Shown here piece after piece: positions 1 to 6,493 of a stretch of 12,335 nt of DNA; within the stretch, counting starts at the first letter, position 1, and each line of letters opens with the position of its first letter. A program made the translations under genes and the position numbers. Under the pieces are notes generated by a model that was given only the letters and a program-made list of their open reading frames with translations, did no database searches and was not told the origin of the DNA. This DNA comes from JAFAXD01 sp035472475 (GTDB taxonomy: Bacteria; Pseudomonadota; Alphaproteobacteria; Rhizobiales; Xanthobacteraceae): NCBI GenBank assembly GCA_035472475.1, contig DATIPA010000098.1:1-12335 (forward strand), given 5' to 3'.

Positions 1-159
1 GCGCGGCTGCCGAAGACGCGCTCGGGCAAGATCCTGCGCGGCACCATGAAGAAGATCGCCGACGGCGATGCCTGGACCATGCCGGCGACCATCGACGATC
101 CGGCGATCCTGGATGAGATCGGCGGTGCCTTGAAAGGAAAAGGTATCGGCGCGGGTTGA
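1..159 (+). CDS. prpE: Acyl-CoA synthetase, probably propionyl-CoA synthetase (C-terminal end only)
   Basis: Only the last 52 codons are present, and the gene begins outside the window. The reading frame starts at base 1 and ends at TGA 157-159. The peptide opens with RLPKTRSGKILRGTMKKIA, the A10 motif of the ANL adenylating enzymes. Its lysine (in SGK) is the adenylation-step catalytic residue that protein acetyltransferases often acetylate. The following segment (ATIDDPAILDEI) matches the tail style of propionyl-CoA synthetases better than acetyl-CoA synthetases, so PrpE is the preferred call. PrpE activates propionate to propionyl-CoA with ATP in the cytoplasm. Acetyl-CoA synthetase is the alternative. 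Membership of the superfamily is near certain, but the substrate is inferred from a short fragment. Confidence 0.75.
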   Translation, partial: ARLPKTRSGKILRGTMKKIADGDAWTMPATIDDPAILDEIGGALKGKGIGAG

Positions 160-244
160 AGTAGCTGCTGCCGGGGCACGCCGATACCGCAAGCGGGCGC
201 GTTGCGTTTGCAAGCACCTGGCTGCGTTCACGCAAACATCGTCT

Positions 245-250
245 TATTAT
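245..250 (+). promoter_or_regulatory. Possible -10 box for the MetE-like gene
   Basis: TATTAT lies in an AT-rich patch (241-258) that stands out from the GC-rich surroundings. It matches the sigma-70 -10 consensus at five of six bases and would start a leader of about 45 nt before the ATG at 303. I see no convincing -35 at 15-19 bp upstream. An imperfectly placed inverted repeat, GTTTGC (206-211) and GCAAAC (232-237), sits just upstream and could be an activator or repressor site. The call is weak. Confidence 0.25.
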
Positions 251-302
251 TGTGAACTCACTTGCGAGAAACGAGGCGTAAGCCCAGGCAGGAGAAAACG
301 CC

Positions 303-1478
303 ATGCAGCACAGCACCGACCGCATCTTGACGACGCACGCCGGCAGCATTCCCCGCGGCGAACCGCTCGGGTCCATACTGATCGATCAGGAACAAGGCAA
401 GCCGGTCGATCGCGCCAAGATCGCCGAGCTCACCGATGCGCGCGTCGCGCATGTGTTGCAGAAGCAGGCCGACGTCGGCATCGACAGCGCCAACGATGGC
501 GAGCAGGGCCGCGTCGGCTTCCAGACCTACATCCCGCAGCGCATGGACGGCTTTGGCGGTGTATCGAAGCGGCCCTACGGCAAGGAGTTCATCGAGTTTC
601 CCCAGTTCACGCAACGCATGCTGGCGCGCATCCCGAAGACCGGCAAAGTGTTCGATGCGCCCGAGGCGATCGGTGAACTCAAATATCGCGATACGGCGGC
701 GATCGACGCGGAGATTGCCCGCTACAAGCGCTTGTCGGCGCCGATGGCATCGCGGTTTCGCGAATTCTTCATGAATGCGCCTTCGCCCGGGATCGTCGCG
801 ACCACCATGCTGAACGCGTACTACAAATCGCATAAGGACTATCTCGATGCGATCGCGCGCGAACTGCACGTCGAGTACAAGAAAGTCGTTGATGCCGGAT
901 TCGTGCTGCAGATAGACGCGCCCGACCTCGCGATGGAGCGCGTCCTGCTCTACCAGGACATGTCGGACGCCGAATTTGCCAAACTGGTCGAGCAGCACGT
1001 GGCAGCGCTGAATCGGGCCCTGCAGGGTCTGCCGCCGGACCGGGTCCGGCTGCACGTGTGCTGGGGCAATTGGGAAGGCCCGCACAAATACGACGTCGCG
1101 ATGGAGGTGATCCTGCCGGCGCTCTATCAGGCGAACGTCGGCGCGCTCGGTCTCGAGTTCGCCAACCCGCGCCGCCAGCACGAGACCGCGGCGCTAAAAA
1201 AGCACAAGCTGCCCGCCCACATGCTGATGATCGCCGGAGTGATCGATTCCAAGAGCAACTTCATCGAGCATCCGGAAGTTGTCGCACAGCGGATCGAGAA
1301 GGTGGTCGCGGCCGTCGGTGATCGCGAGCGCGTGATGGCCGGCGTCGACTGCGGCTTCGGCACGTTCGTCGGCTGGGAATGGGTGACCGAAGACGTGGTC
1401 TGGGACAAATTGAAGACGCTGCGGACCGGAGCCGATATTGCCTCGGCGCGACTATGGGGCAAGCAGCGGGCCGCGTAG
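303..1478 (+). CDS. Cobalamin-independent methionine synthase-like (MetE C-terminal domain) methyltransferase
   Basis: This 391-residue protein has the fold of the C-terminal (catalytic) domain of MetE and lacks the N-terminal half of classical MetE (about 750 residues). The zinc site is intact: His251 and Cys253 in LHVCWGNWEG, Glu285 in LEFANPR and Cys350 in GVDCGFG. The N-terminal TTHAGSIPR motif (residues 10-18) is also typical of this family. Related stand-alone proteins include archaeal-type core MetE, epoxyalkane:coenzyme M transferases and many uncharacterised 'methionine synthase II' proteins. It therefore probably activates a thiol at zinc for alkyl or methyl transfer, but neither acceptor nor donor can be read from the sequence. 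AGGAG at 290-294 gives a well-placed ribosome site for the ATG at 303. The gene is preceded by the synthetase (143-bp gap) and converges on cydB with 8 bp between the stops. It is probably monocistronic and cytoplasmic. Confidence 0.85.
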   Translation: MQHSTDRILTTHAGSIPRGEPLGSILIDQEQGKPVDRAKIAELTDARVAHVLQKQADVGIDSANDGEQGRVGFQTYIPQRMDGFGGVSKRPYGKEFIEFPQFTQRMLARIPKTGKVFDAPEAIGELKYRDTAAIDAEIARYKRLSAPMASRFREFFMNAPSPGIVATTMLNAYYKSHKDYLDAIARELHVEYKKVVDAGFVLQIDAPDLAMERVLLYQDMSDAEFAKLVEQHVAALNRALQGLPPDRVRLHVCWGNWEGPHKYDVAMEVILPALYQANVGALGLEFANPRRQHETAALKKHKLPAHMLMIAGVIDSKSNFIEHPEVVAQRIEKVVAAVGDRERVMAGVDCGFGTFVGWEWVTEDVVWDKLKTLRTGADIASARLWGKQRAA

Positions 1479-1486
1479 CCGGCCGC

Positions 1487-2497
1487 TCAATGGTATCCGA
1501 TGTCGGCACGCACCTTGCCGCGAAACACCCAGTACGACCAGCCGGTGTAGAGCAGGATGATCGGCAGCAGAAAGAGCGTGCCGATCAGCAAGAAGGCCTG
1601 GGTGCTTGGCGACGACGCGGCCTGGTGAAGCGTGAAATGTCCCGGCACGATCATTGGCCACAGGCTGATGGCAATGCCCAGATACGACATGACGAACAGG
1701 CCCAAGGAGGCAATGAAAGGACCGTACTCGGATTCATTGTTGAGCGAGCGCCACGCGTACCAGACCAGGACGAGGGTGATGACCGGGACCGGCACCAGGA
1801 ACGCGATGTTCGGCCAGGAGAACCAACGCGCCGCAATATGCGGGTCGGCGTAAGGCGTCCACAGGCTGACGATGCCAACCGCCAGGGCAGTGATGATCAA
1901 GCACCAGCGGCCGAACGCCCTGGCCCAATCTTGCAGCGCGCCTTCGGTTTTGATCACCAGCCAACCGGAACCTAACAACGCATAGCCGAACATCAAAGCA
2001 ACGCCCGTGAAGATTGAAAACGGCGTGAAACAGTCCCACGAGCTTCCGACAAACTGCCGTCCTTCGACGTGGTAGCCCTGGATGAACGAACCCAGGATCA
2101 CGCCTTGCGCGAACGCAGCTAGTGCGGAACCCGCCGCAAAGCCGTAGTCCCAGAAGGTTCGGTGTTCGGCGTCGCGATATCGAAATTCGAACGCGAGCCC
2201 GCGAAAGATCAATGCGAGCAGCATCAGCAGGATCGGAAAATACGCCGCCGGAATGATGATCGCGAAGGCAACCGGAAACGCCGCGAGCAGGCCGACGCCG
2301 CCCAGGATGAGCCAGGTCTCGTTGCCGTCCCAGATCGGCGCAATCGAGTTCATGAGCAAGTCGCGGGCGCGGCGATCGGGCGCGAAGTTGTAGAGCATGC
2401 CGACGCCGAGGTCGAAGCCGTCGAGCGCGACGTAGAGGAAGACCCCGATTGCCAGGATCGTAGTCCAAATCGGTACGAGATCGAGCGCAGGCATCAT
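1487..2497 (-). CDS. cydB: Cytochrome bd-type quinol oxidase subunit II
   Basis: This 336-residue integral membrane protein is subunit II of cytochrome bd oxidase, which pairs with CydA to oxidise quinol and reduce oxygen to water in the cytoplasmic membrane. Hallmarks are the N-terminal segment with ALDGFDLG (residues 24-31), the WDGNETWL motif (57-64) and about eight hydrophobic helices spread over the rest. The reading frame stays open far upstream inside cydA, but similarity begins only at MMPALDLVPIW. The start is therefore the ATG at 2497-2495, or the adjacent ATG at 2494-2492. The first of these overlaps the cydA stop as ATGA, which indicates translational coupling. No cydX-like small subunit gene follows, since the stop lies 8 bp from the stop of the convergent methyltransferase gene. 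No cydDC assembly transporter is in the window. Confidence 0.95.
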   Translation of the reverse strand: MMPALDLVPIWTTILAIGVFLYVALDGFDLGVGMLYNFAPDRRARDLLMNSIAPIWDGNETWLILGGVGLLAAFPVAFAIIIPAAYFPILLMLLALIFRGLAFEFRYRDAEHRTFWDYGFAAGSALAAFAQGVILGSFIQGYHVEGRQFVGSSWDCFTPFSIFTGVALMFGYALLGSGWLVIKTEGALQDWARAFGRWCLIITALAVGIVSLWTPYADPHIAARWFSWPNIAFLVPVPVITLVLVWYAWRSLNNESEYGPFIASLGLFVMSYLGIAISLWPMIVPGHFTLHQAASSPSTQAFLLIGTLFLLPIILLYTGWSYWVFRGKVRADIGYH

Positions 2498-3891
2498 CTC
2501 GACCTTTCTGGTGCGGCGGGCGCCAAGGCATCGATCGGCGCGTGTGGGTGGCCGCTGACGATCGGCGCCGCCTCCTCTTCGCCGGTCGGACCGCGCCAGA
2601 CGAGGCGCAGCATGGTGCCGAGCCCGACCGGATAGACCACGAGATAAACCACGACGTACAACACGAATGAGAGCAGCACGTCTGGCCCCGCCAGCGACGG
2701 CGAGACCGAATCGGCCGTTCGCATCAACCCGTAGATCGTCCAGGGTTGGCGGCCGACCTCGGTCGTGGTCCAGCCGGCGATCACGGCGATGAACCCGAAA
2801 CTGGCCGCGAGCTGACAAAGCCGCAGATACCAGCGGCTCTCGTCGAGCCGGCCGCGCGCGAGCAGCACAAAGCCGATCACCACAACTGCCAGCATCAGCA
2901 TGGCGATCCCCACCATGATGCGGAACGCGAAATAGACAATCGCCACCGGCGGACGCTGGTCGGCGGGAAAATCCTTCAGGCCTTTGACCGCGCCATCCCA
3001 GGAGTGGGTGAGATAGAGGCTCCCGAGGTGCGGGACCTCGATCTCGTACAGATTGCGCTCTTCCTTGGCGTCGGGCCAGCCGATGATTGAGGCCGGGACG
3101 CTGCGGCCGCCGTCCCAAAGGCCTTCGATCGCGGCGAGCTTGGCCGGTTGGTATTCAAGCGTGTTGAGCCCGTGCATGTCGCCGAGGACCATCTGCACCG
3201 GGACGAAGATCGCGAGGAACCACAGGGCAAGACGCATCATCATGCGTCCCTCGGCCCAACGCTGTCCGCATGCGACCGTGTAAGCCCCAACTCCGAGCAC
3301 GACGAAAGCCGTGGTCACGTAGAAGCCGCTGACCGTGTGGGCGAGCCGGTAGATGAATGACGGGCTGAAGACGATCTCCAACCAATCTTTCGGGAAAAAT
3401 CGGCCATCGATCATCTCGTAGCCGGCGGGCGTCTGCATCCAGCTGTTGGTGGCAAGGATCCAGAACGACGACGACAATGTCCCGACGGCCACGAGCACGG
3501 CCGCGACGAAATGCATCGGCGGCGGCACCAGCTTTCGACCAAACAAAAGCACGCCGAGGAAGGTCGCTTCGAGGAAGAACGCGGTCAAACCTTCATATGC
3601 AAGCAGCGGCGATATGATGTTGCCGGCGACGTCGGAGAACCGGCTCCAGTTGGTCCCGAACTGGAACGGCATGACGATACCGGTCACGACCCCCATGCCG
3701 AAGGAAATCGCGAATATCCGCAACCAGAACTGCGAGAGCGCCAGGAAGACGGGGCGCCTGGTCAGCGTATAAGCGCCCTCAAGAAAGGCGATGAATGACG
3801 CTAACCCGACCGTGAACGCGGGAAGAAGAATGTGCCATCCCACGACCCAAGCGAATTGAATACGTGAGAGCAGCTCCGGATCCAGGTGCAT
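2494..3891 (-). CDS. cydA: Cytochrome bd-type quinol oxidase subunit I (short Q-loop, CIO-like)
   Basis: This 465-residue haem-bearing subunit of cytochrome bd oxidase holds the quinol site and haems b558, b595 and d. Expected ligands and key residues are visible: His20 (E. coli His19), Glu100 and Glu108 in the LLAYEGLTAFFLEATF stretch, His185 in RLAHTVSGF, and Arg324 and Met326 in FRIMVG. The Q-loop lysine and glutamate (Lys251, Glu256) and the GRQPW motif (380-384) are also present. At 465 residues, with a short gap between Glu256 and GRQPW, it belongs to the short Q-loop group that includes the cyanide-insensitive oxidase CioA; E. coli CydA is longer. The start is placed at 3891 (MHLDPELLSRIQFA) because homologues begin there. 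An in-frame ATG 11 codons upstream adds residues unlike the family. It is the first gene of the cydAB operon. Confidence 0.95.
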   Translation of the reverse strand: MHLDPELLSRIQFAWVVGWHILLPAFTVGLASFIAFLEGAYTLTRRPVFLALSQFWLRIFAISFGMGVVTGIVMPFQFGTNWSRFSDVAGNIISPLLAYEGLTAFFLEATFLGVLLFGRKLVPPPMHFVAAVLVAVGTLSSSFWILATNSWMQTPAGYEMIDGRFFPKDWLEIVFSPSFIYRLAHTVSGFYVTTAFVVLGVGAYTVACGQRWAEGRMMMRLALWFLAIFVPVQMVLGDMHGLNTLEYQPAKLAAIEGLWDGGRSVPASIIGWPDAKEERNLYEIEVPHLGSLYLTHSWDGAVKGLKDFPADQRPPVAIVYFAFRIMVGIAMLMLAVVVIGFVLLARGRLDESRWYLRLCQLAASFGFIAVIAGWTTTEVGRQPWTIYGLMRTADSVSPSLAGPDVLLSFVLYVVVYLVVYPVGLGTMLRLVWRGPTGEEEAAPIVSGHPHAPIDALAPAAPERSR

Positions 3892-3919
3892 GGTCGATCG
3901 CCCCGCGTATCGCACCCCT

Positions 3920-3958
3920 AACATACAGGAGTTTCGCCCCGGTGACGATATCCGGGCG
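3920..3958 (-). promoter_or_regulatory. Candidate cydA promoter with overlapping inverted repeat
   Basis: On the minus strand, TATGTT (3925-3920) could be a -10 box with TCGTCA (3948-3943) as a 17-bp-spaced -35; each matches consensus at four of six bases. The -35 lies inside an imperfect inverted repeat, CGCCCCGG (3935-3942) and CCGGGCG (3952-3958), which could be an operator or chance GC pairing. The predicted start would leave a leader of about 20 nt before the ATG at 3891. I found no clear FNR/ANR box (TTGAT-N4-ATCAA) in the 3892-4092 gap. Confidence 0.2.
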
Positions 3959-3965
3959 ATAAATC

Positions 3966-3990
3966 GGAACTACGCTCGCAACGCGGGCTT
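3966..3990 (+). promoter_or_regulatory. Candidate EcfG/RpoE2-type stress promoter upstream of the DedA gene
   Basis: GGAAC at 3966-3970 is followed by 18 bases and then TT at 3989-3990. This fits the GGAAC-N18/19-TT pattern used by the alphaproteobacterial general-stress sigma factor. The last four bases of the -10 are GCTT, not the preferred CGTT. The start site would lie about 95 bp before the DedA ATG. Chance occurrence is quite possible for so short a pattern. Confidence 0.25.
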
Positions 3991-4092
3991 GACCTCGCCG
4001 CTTCGATGCGGGACCCATGACTGAGAGCCGCGGAAATAAACAGGGCTCGCGCACGGGATGATTTCGAGGATGCTCCGGACCATTGATCTGCC

Positions 4093-4719
4093 ATGACGGA
4101 GCTGATCCATTACTACGGCGCCTGGGTCGTGTTCATTCTCGTCTTCCTCGAAGCGATCGGCCTGCCGTTTCCCGGAGAAACAGTTCTCGTCACCGCTGCG
4201 ATCTACGCCGGCACGACGCAGAATCTCAGTATCGGGCTGGTGTTGCTTGCCGCCGTCGTCGGGGCGACGCTCGGAAGTGCGATTGGCTTCTGGGTTGGCG
4301 AGCGCTACGGTTACCCATTGCTGCTGCGCTATGGCGGCTACGTCGGGCTGACCGAGGCGCGGATCAAGATCGTACAGTACCTGTTCCAGCGTTACGGCAC
4401 GGGCGTCGTGCTGGTGGCGCGCTTCGTCGCGGTGCTGCGCTCGCTCGCCTCGATTATCGCAGGCGCGAGCCAGATGCCGTTCGTGAGCTTCATGGTCGCC
4501 ACCACAGCGGGCGCTATCGCTTGGGCGCTGGTCTACGGGCTTGCGGCATATTATCTGGGCAAGGAAATCGAGCACTATGCGCGGCCGGTGGCCGTCACCC
4601 TCGCCATCGTCGGTGCGATCGCGATCGTCGCAGGGTTGATATATTGGCGTCGAAAGGAACAAGAGCTTGCGGCGGCTGCCGAACGCGCAATTCCGGGTCC
4701 GCTGCGAATAGATAACTAG
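4093..4719 (+). CDS. DedA family (SNARE-associated/VTT) integral membrane protein
   Basis: This 208-residue membrane protein of the DedA family is probably an inner-membrane transporter or lipid flippase; members affect envelope homeostasis and undecaprenyl-phosphate or phospholipid translocation. Visible family marks are Glu20, the PFPGE segment (25-29) in the first re-entrant region, the GSAIGFWVGERYG stretch (61-73), and the arginine-bearing ARFVAVLR motif (109-116) leading into IIAGASQMPF. Terminal helices follow at roughly 132-156 and 165-184, with a short basic cytoplasmic tail. The usual proline of the F-x-P-x-x-R motif is absent here (Phe-Val-Ala-Val-Leu-Arg). No strong Shine-Dalgarno precedes the ATG at 4093. 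The next gene starts 10 bp after the stop, so the two are probably cotranscribed. The transported substrate is unknown. Confidence 0.9.
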   Translation: MTELIHYYGAWVVFILVFLEAIGLPFPGETVLVTAAIYAGTTQNLSIGLVLLAAVVGATLGSAIGFWVGERYGYPLLLRYGGYVGLTEARIKIVQYLFQRYGTGVVLVARFVAVLRSLASIIAGASQMPFVSFMVATTAGAIAWALVYGLAAYYLGKEIEHYARPVAVTLAIVGAIAIVAGLIYWRRKEQELAAAAERAIPGPLRIDN

Positions 4720-4729
4720 GGCGTCAGCC

Positions 4730-5425
4730 ATGAGCAATCCATACGGCTTTCCGCAATATGTCATCGACCGCGTCATGGCCAAGCGCGGGCGGCTCAACGT
4801 GTTCGACCGCTTCGATCCGGTTCGCACGGCGCTGCTGGTCATCGACATGCAGAACTTCTACGTCGGCGAGATCGCGTCAGTGGTCGGCATCATTCCCAAC
4901 ATCAACCGGATCGCGCGCGAGCTGCGCGCGCGCCTCGGTATGGTCGCGTGGGTCGGGATGACGGCGGGCGAGGGCGGCGACAGCCTGTGGCCGATCTACC
5001 ACGATTATTTCTTCACCCCGGAGAAGGGCGCCAATCACCGCGACCAGCTTTCCGCCGGTCATCCGGGCCACAAGTTTCACGCCGACCTCGAGATCGGGCA
5101 GGGCGACGCTATTATCTACAAGAGCCGCTTCAGCCCTTTCATCGCGGGCGCTTCCAACATCGAAGAGGTCTTGAACGCGCGCGGCATCGACAGCCTGATC
5201 GTCGCCGGCACCGCCACCAACATGTGTTGCGAGTCGGCGGCGCGCGATGCGATGATGCGCGACTATAAGGTAGTGATGGTTTCGGACGCCAATGGGGCCC
5301 GCTATCCGGAGGATCACCTCGCCGGGCTGACCTCATTCTTCCAGAGTTTTGGCGACGTGCGCACGACTGACGAAGTGATCAACGATCTGCTGCAGCCGCA
5401 GGACGCGAGAACGGCGGCAGAATAG
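4730..5425 (+). CDS. Isochorismatase-family cysteine hydrolase
   Basis: This 231-residue cytoplasmic hydrolase of the isochorismatase/nicotinamidase superfamily has the full catalytic triad: Asp39 in LLVIDMQN, Lys131 in IIYKSRFSPF and Cys166 in TNMCCES, which aligns with the TNVCVES type of motif. Members use the cysteine to hydrolyse amides, ureides or similar bonds (nicotinamide, N-carbamoyl compounds, peroxyureidoacrylate). The CC doublet and the N-terminal extension (residues 1-30) resemble RutB- and carbamoyl-hydrolase-like members, but no substrate can be assigned. No rut, nicotinate or enterobactin genes lie nearby. The AGGG at the upstream stop codon (4718-4721) serves as a modest ribosome site. 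The gene follows the DedA gene after 10 bp, so it is the second gene of a two-gene operon that ends at the hairpin overlapping its stop. Confidence 0.88.
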   Translation: MSNPYGFPQYVIDRVMAKRGRLNVFDRFDPVRTALLVIDMQNFYVGEIASVVGIIPNINRIARELRARLGMVAWVGMTAGEGGDSLWPIYHDYFFTPEKGANHRDQLSAGHPGHKFHADLEIGQGDAIIYKSRFSPFIAGASNIEEVLNARGIDSLIVAGTATNMCCESAARDAMMRDYKVVMVSDANGARYPEDHLAGLTSFFQSFGDVRTTDEVINDLLQPQDARTAAE

Positions 5426-5454
5426 CGAGACCGAACCGCCGTTTCGCTAGTTTT
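5410..5454 (+). terminator. Probable intrinsic terminator of the DedA-hydrolase operon
   Basis: A perfect 8-bp inverted repeat, AACGGCGG (5410-5417) and CCGCCGTT (5436-5443), spans the hydrolase stop codon. A competing shorter stem, AGCGAGA (5424-5430) with TTTCGCT (5442-5448), ends right before AGTTTT (5449-5454). Either could end transcription before the convergent GST gene. The T-run is short (four), so the call is moderate. Confidence 0.4.
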
Positions 5455-5482
5455 GATGACCATGAGATCGAGCGAATTACAA

Positions 5483-5599
5483 CTAAGCCGCCTGCAGCAG
5501 CCCCTGCACCTGCGGCCACGGATCAGGCGCGAGGTTCTTGAACGGCGCCCAGTCTGAATCGGTCATCCGGTCGAGAATCGCTTCCTTGGTCGATGGCCG
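5483..5599 (-). other. Out-of-frame C-terminal tail of the glutathione S-transferase
   Basis: Read in the frame offset by one base from the GST above it, this stretch encodes 38 residues beginning RPSTKEAILDRMTDSDWAPF and ending in GLLQAA before the TAG at 5485-5483. The wording is what GSTs of this subgroup normally carry right after the WWERVRA helix. It is therefore the real ancestral 3' end of the gene, cut off by a one-base loss near 5597-5603. No start codon or ribosome site of its own is convincing. Confidence 0.7.
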
Positions 5600-6269
5600 C
5601 CCGCACGCGCTCCCACCATTTCGCAACGCCGGGATATTTGTCCCACAACGGATTAAGCCGCAGCAGCTCAAGCCGCAGCACGTAGGGGATCACCGCGGCT
5701 TCCGCGAGCGAATAGGCGTCGCCTGCGAGATAAGGTCCGCCCGCCATCGCGTCGTCAATCCACGCAAGCAGCTTCTTGTGATGTGCCAACGCGTCGGCGA
5801 CATAAACTGATTGAAGGCCGTGCGTGACCACATCCGCCTTGTACTCGCCGCGCTTTCTGATCGGCGACTTCGCAAACTCGGCATTGCGCTGGGCTTCCGG
5901 GATCCGCAGCAGCGCCGGGCGAAATGCCGTGGCGAAGGTGAGGATCATGCAGGAGTTGTGCACATATTCGTCGATCAGCTTGTTGAACTGCCTGACCTTT
6001 GCGCGGGCGACCGGCGCTTTGGGCATCAACGGAGGGTTCGCAAAGACTTCGTCGAGATAATAAAGAATGACGGCCGACTCAGTGATTGCCTGGCCATCAT
6101 GAATCAGCGTCGGGACCACGCCGTTTGGATTGAGCTTGAGATAGGCGGGGTCGAACTGATCGCCGTTAAGCTTCATCAGATGCTCGTTGCAGGGCAGTTT
6201 CTTTTCGTTGAGCGCGAGACGGATCTTCTGCGCGCAGACCGAATTTACGCTGTGATAGAGCTCGAGCAT
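5523..6269 (-). CDS. Glutathione S-transferase, C-terminus frameshifted
   Basis: As read, this is a 248-residue two-domain GST that conjugates glutathione to electrophiles in the cytoplasm. The N-terminal thioredoxin-like domain (about 1-80) shows LYHSVNSVCAQKIRLAL with Ser10 and Cys12 in the active-site loop, cis-proline Pro53 in GVVPTL, and Glu64-Ser65 for binding the glutathione gamma-glutamyl group. The helical domain follows, with AGDAYSLAEAAVIPYV at about 182-197. The ATG at 6269 is preferred because GGGAGG (6280-6275) lies 5 nt upstream; a TTG at 6290 has no such support. After WWERVRA (residue 224) the frame continues into 24 atypical residues. The expected tail sits in the adjacent frame (5599-5483), and restoring one base would give 262 residues. 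The active site is unaffected, so the protein may still fold. A sequencing error is the simplest alternative to a true mutation. Confidence 0.85.
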   Translation of the reverse strand: MLELYHSVNSVCAQKIRLALNEKKLPCNEHLMKLNGDQFDPAYLKLNPNGVVPTLIHDGQAITESAVILYYLDEVFANPPLMPKAPVARAKVRQFNKLIDEYVHNSCMILTFATAFRPALLRIPEAQRNAEFAKSPIRKRGEYKADVVTHGLQSVYVADALAHHKKLLAWIDDAMAGGPYLAGDAYSLAEAAVIPYVLRLELLRLNPLWDKYPGVAKWWERVRAAIDQGSDSRPDDRFRLGAVQEPRA

Positions 6270-6294
6270 GGCTGCCTCCCTGTCACTCAAACCG

Positions 6295-6368
6295 GATCGA
6301 TGGAACTGGTACGCTATGTCCGGTGGATCGAGCCGGCAAGGCGTCGTTCTCGAATAGTTCCATCGATC
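6295..6368. repeat. 13-bp perfect inverted repeat in the GST-ku divergent region
   Basis: GATCGATGGAACT (6295-6307) is the exact reverse complement of AGTTCCATCGATC (6356-6368), with a 48-bp spacer. The arms lie 26 bp upstream of the GST start and about 125 bp upstream of ku. It could be paired operator half-sites, a looping site or an RNA stem in a GST leader. No transposase lies nearby, so a mobile-element origin is not supported. Confidence 0.6.
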
Positions 6369-6380
6369 TGCGGGCGAGGG

Positions 6381-6406
6381 CGAACCTGACTGTCCGGTAG
6401 CGCGTT
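6381..6406 (+). promoter_or_regulatory. Candidate EcfG-type promoter for ku
   Basis: CGAAC (6381-6385), 17 bases, then CGTT (6403-6406) matches the alphaproteobacterial general-stress promoter GGAAC-N16/17-CGTT except for the first base of the -35. Transcription would start about 80 bp upstream of the ku ATG. A sigma-70 alternative nearby is no better (TCGACC at 6417-6422, TATCCT at 6441-6446, 18-bp spacer). Confidence 0.25.
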
Positions 6407-6493
6407 AACGGTTGATTCGACCAATCCGGCTAGATTGAGCTATCCTCTCAGGCTGCATCCGAGCACGAGTTACCTTGCGTTAAGGAGTAGGTC

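Noticed and set aside
1466..1487. Bidirectional terminator between the MetE-like gene and cydB
   Set aside because: Only a 5-bp GGCCG/CGGCC match is present, with no T-run on either strand; the gap is 8 bp.
2498..3118. Upstream extension of the CydB reading frame to a 543-residue protein
   Set aside because: The extra 207 residues are an arginine-rich shadow of cydA in another frame. CydB similarity starts exactly at the ATG pair that overlaps the cydA stop.
3970..4848. 292-residue open frame antisense to the DedA gene
   Set aside because: Low-complexity, charged composition with no family resemblance. It covers the DedA gene and its promoter region on the other strand, as expected for GC-rich DNA.
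6412..6437. FNR-like or CAATC/GATTG operator upstream of ku
   Set aside because: TTGATTCGACCAAT lacks the ATCAA half-site, and the CAATC-N6-GATTG repeat is only 5 bp per arm, too short to call.
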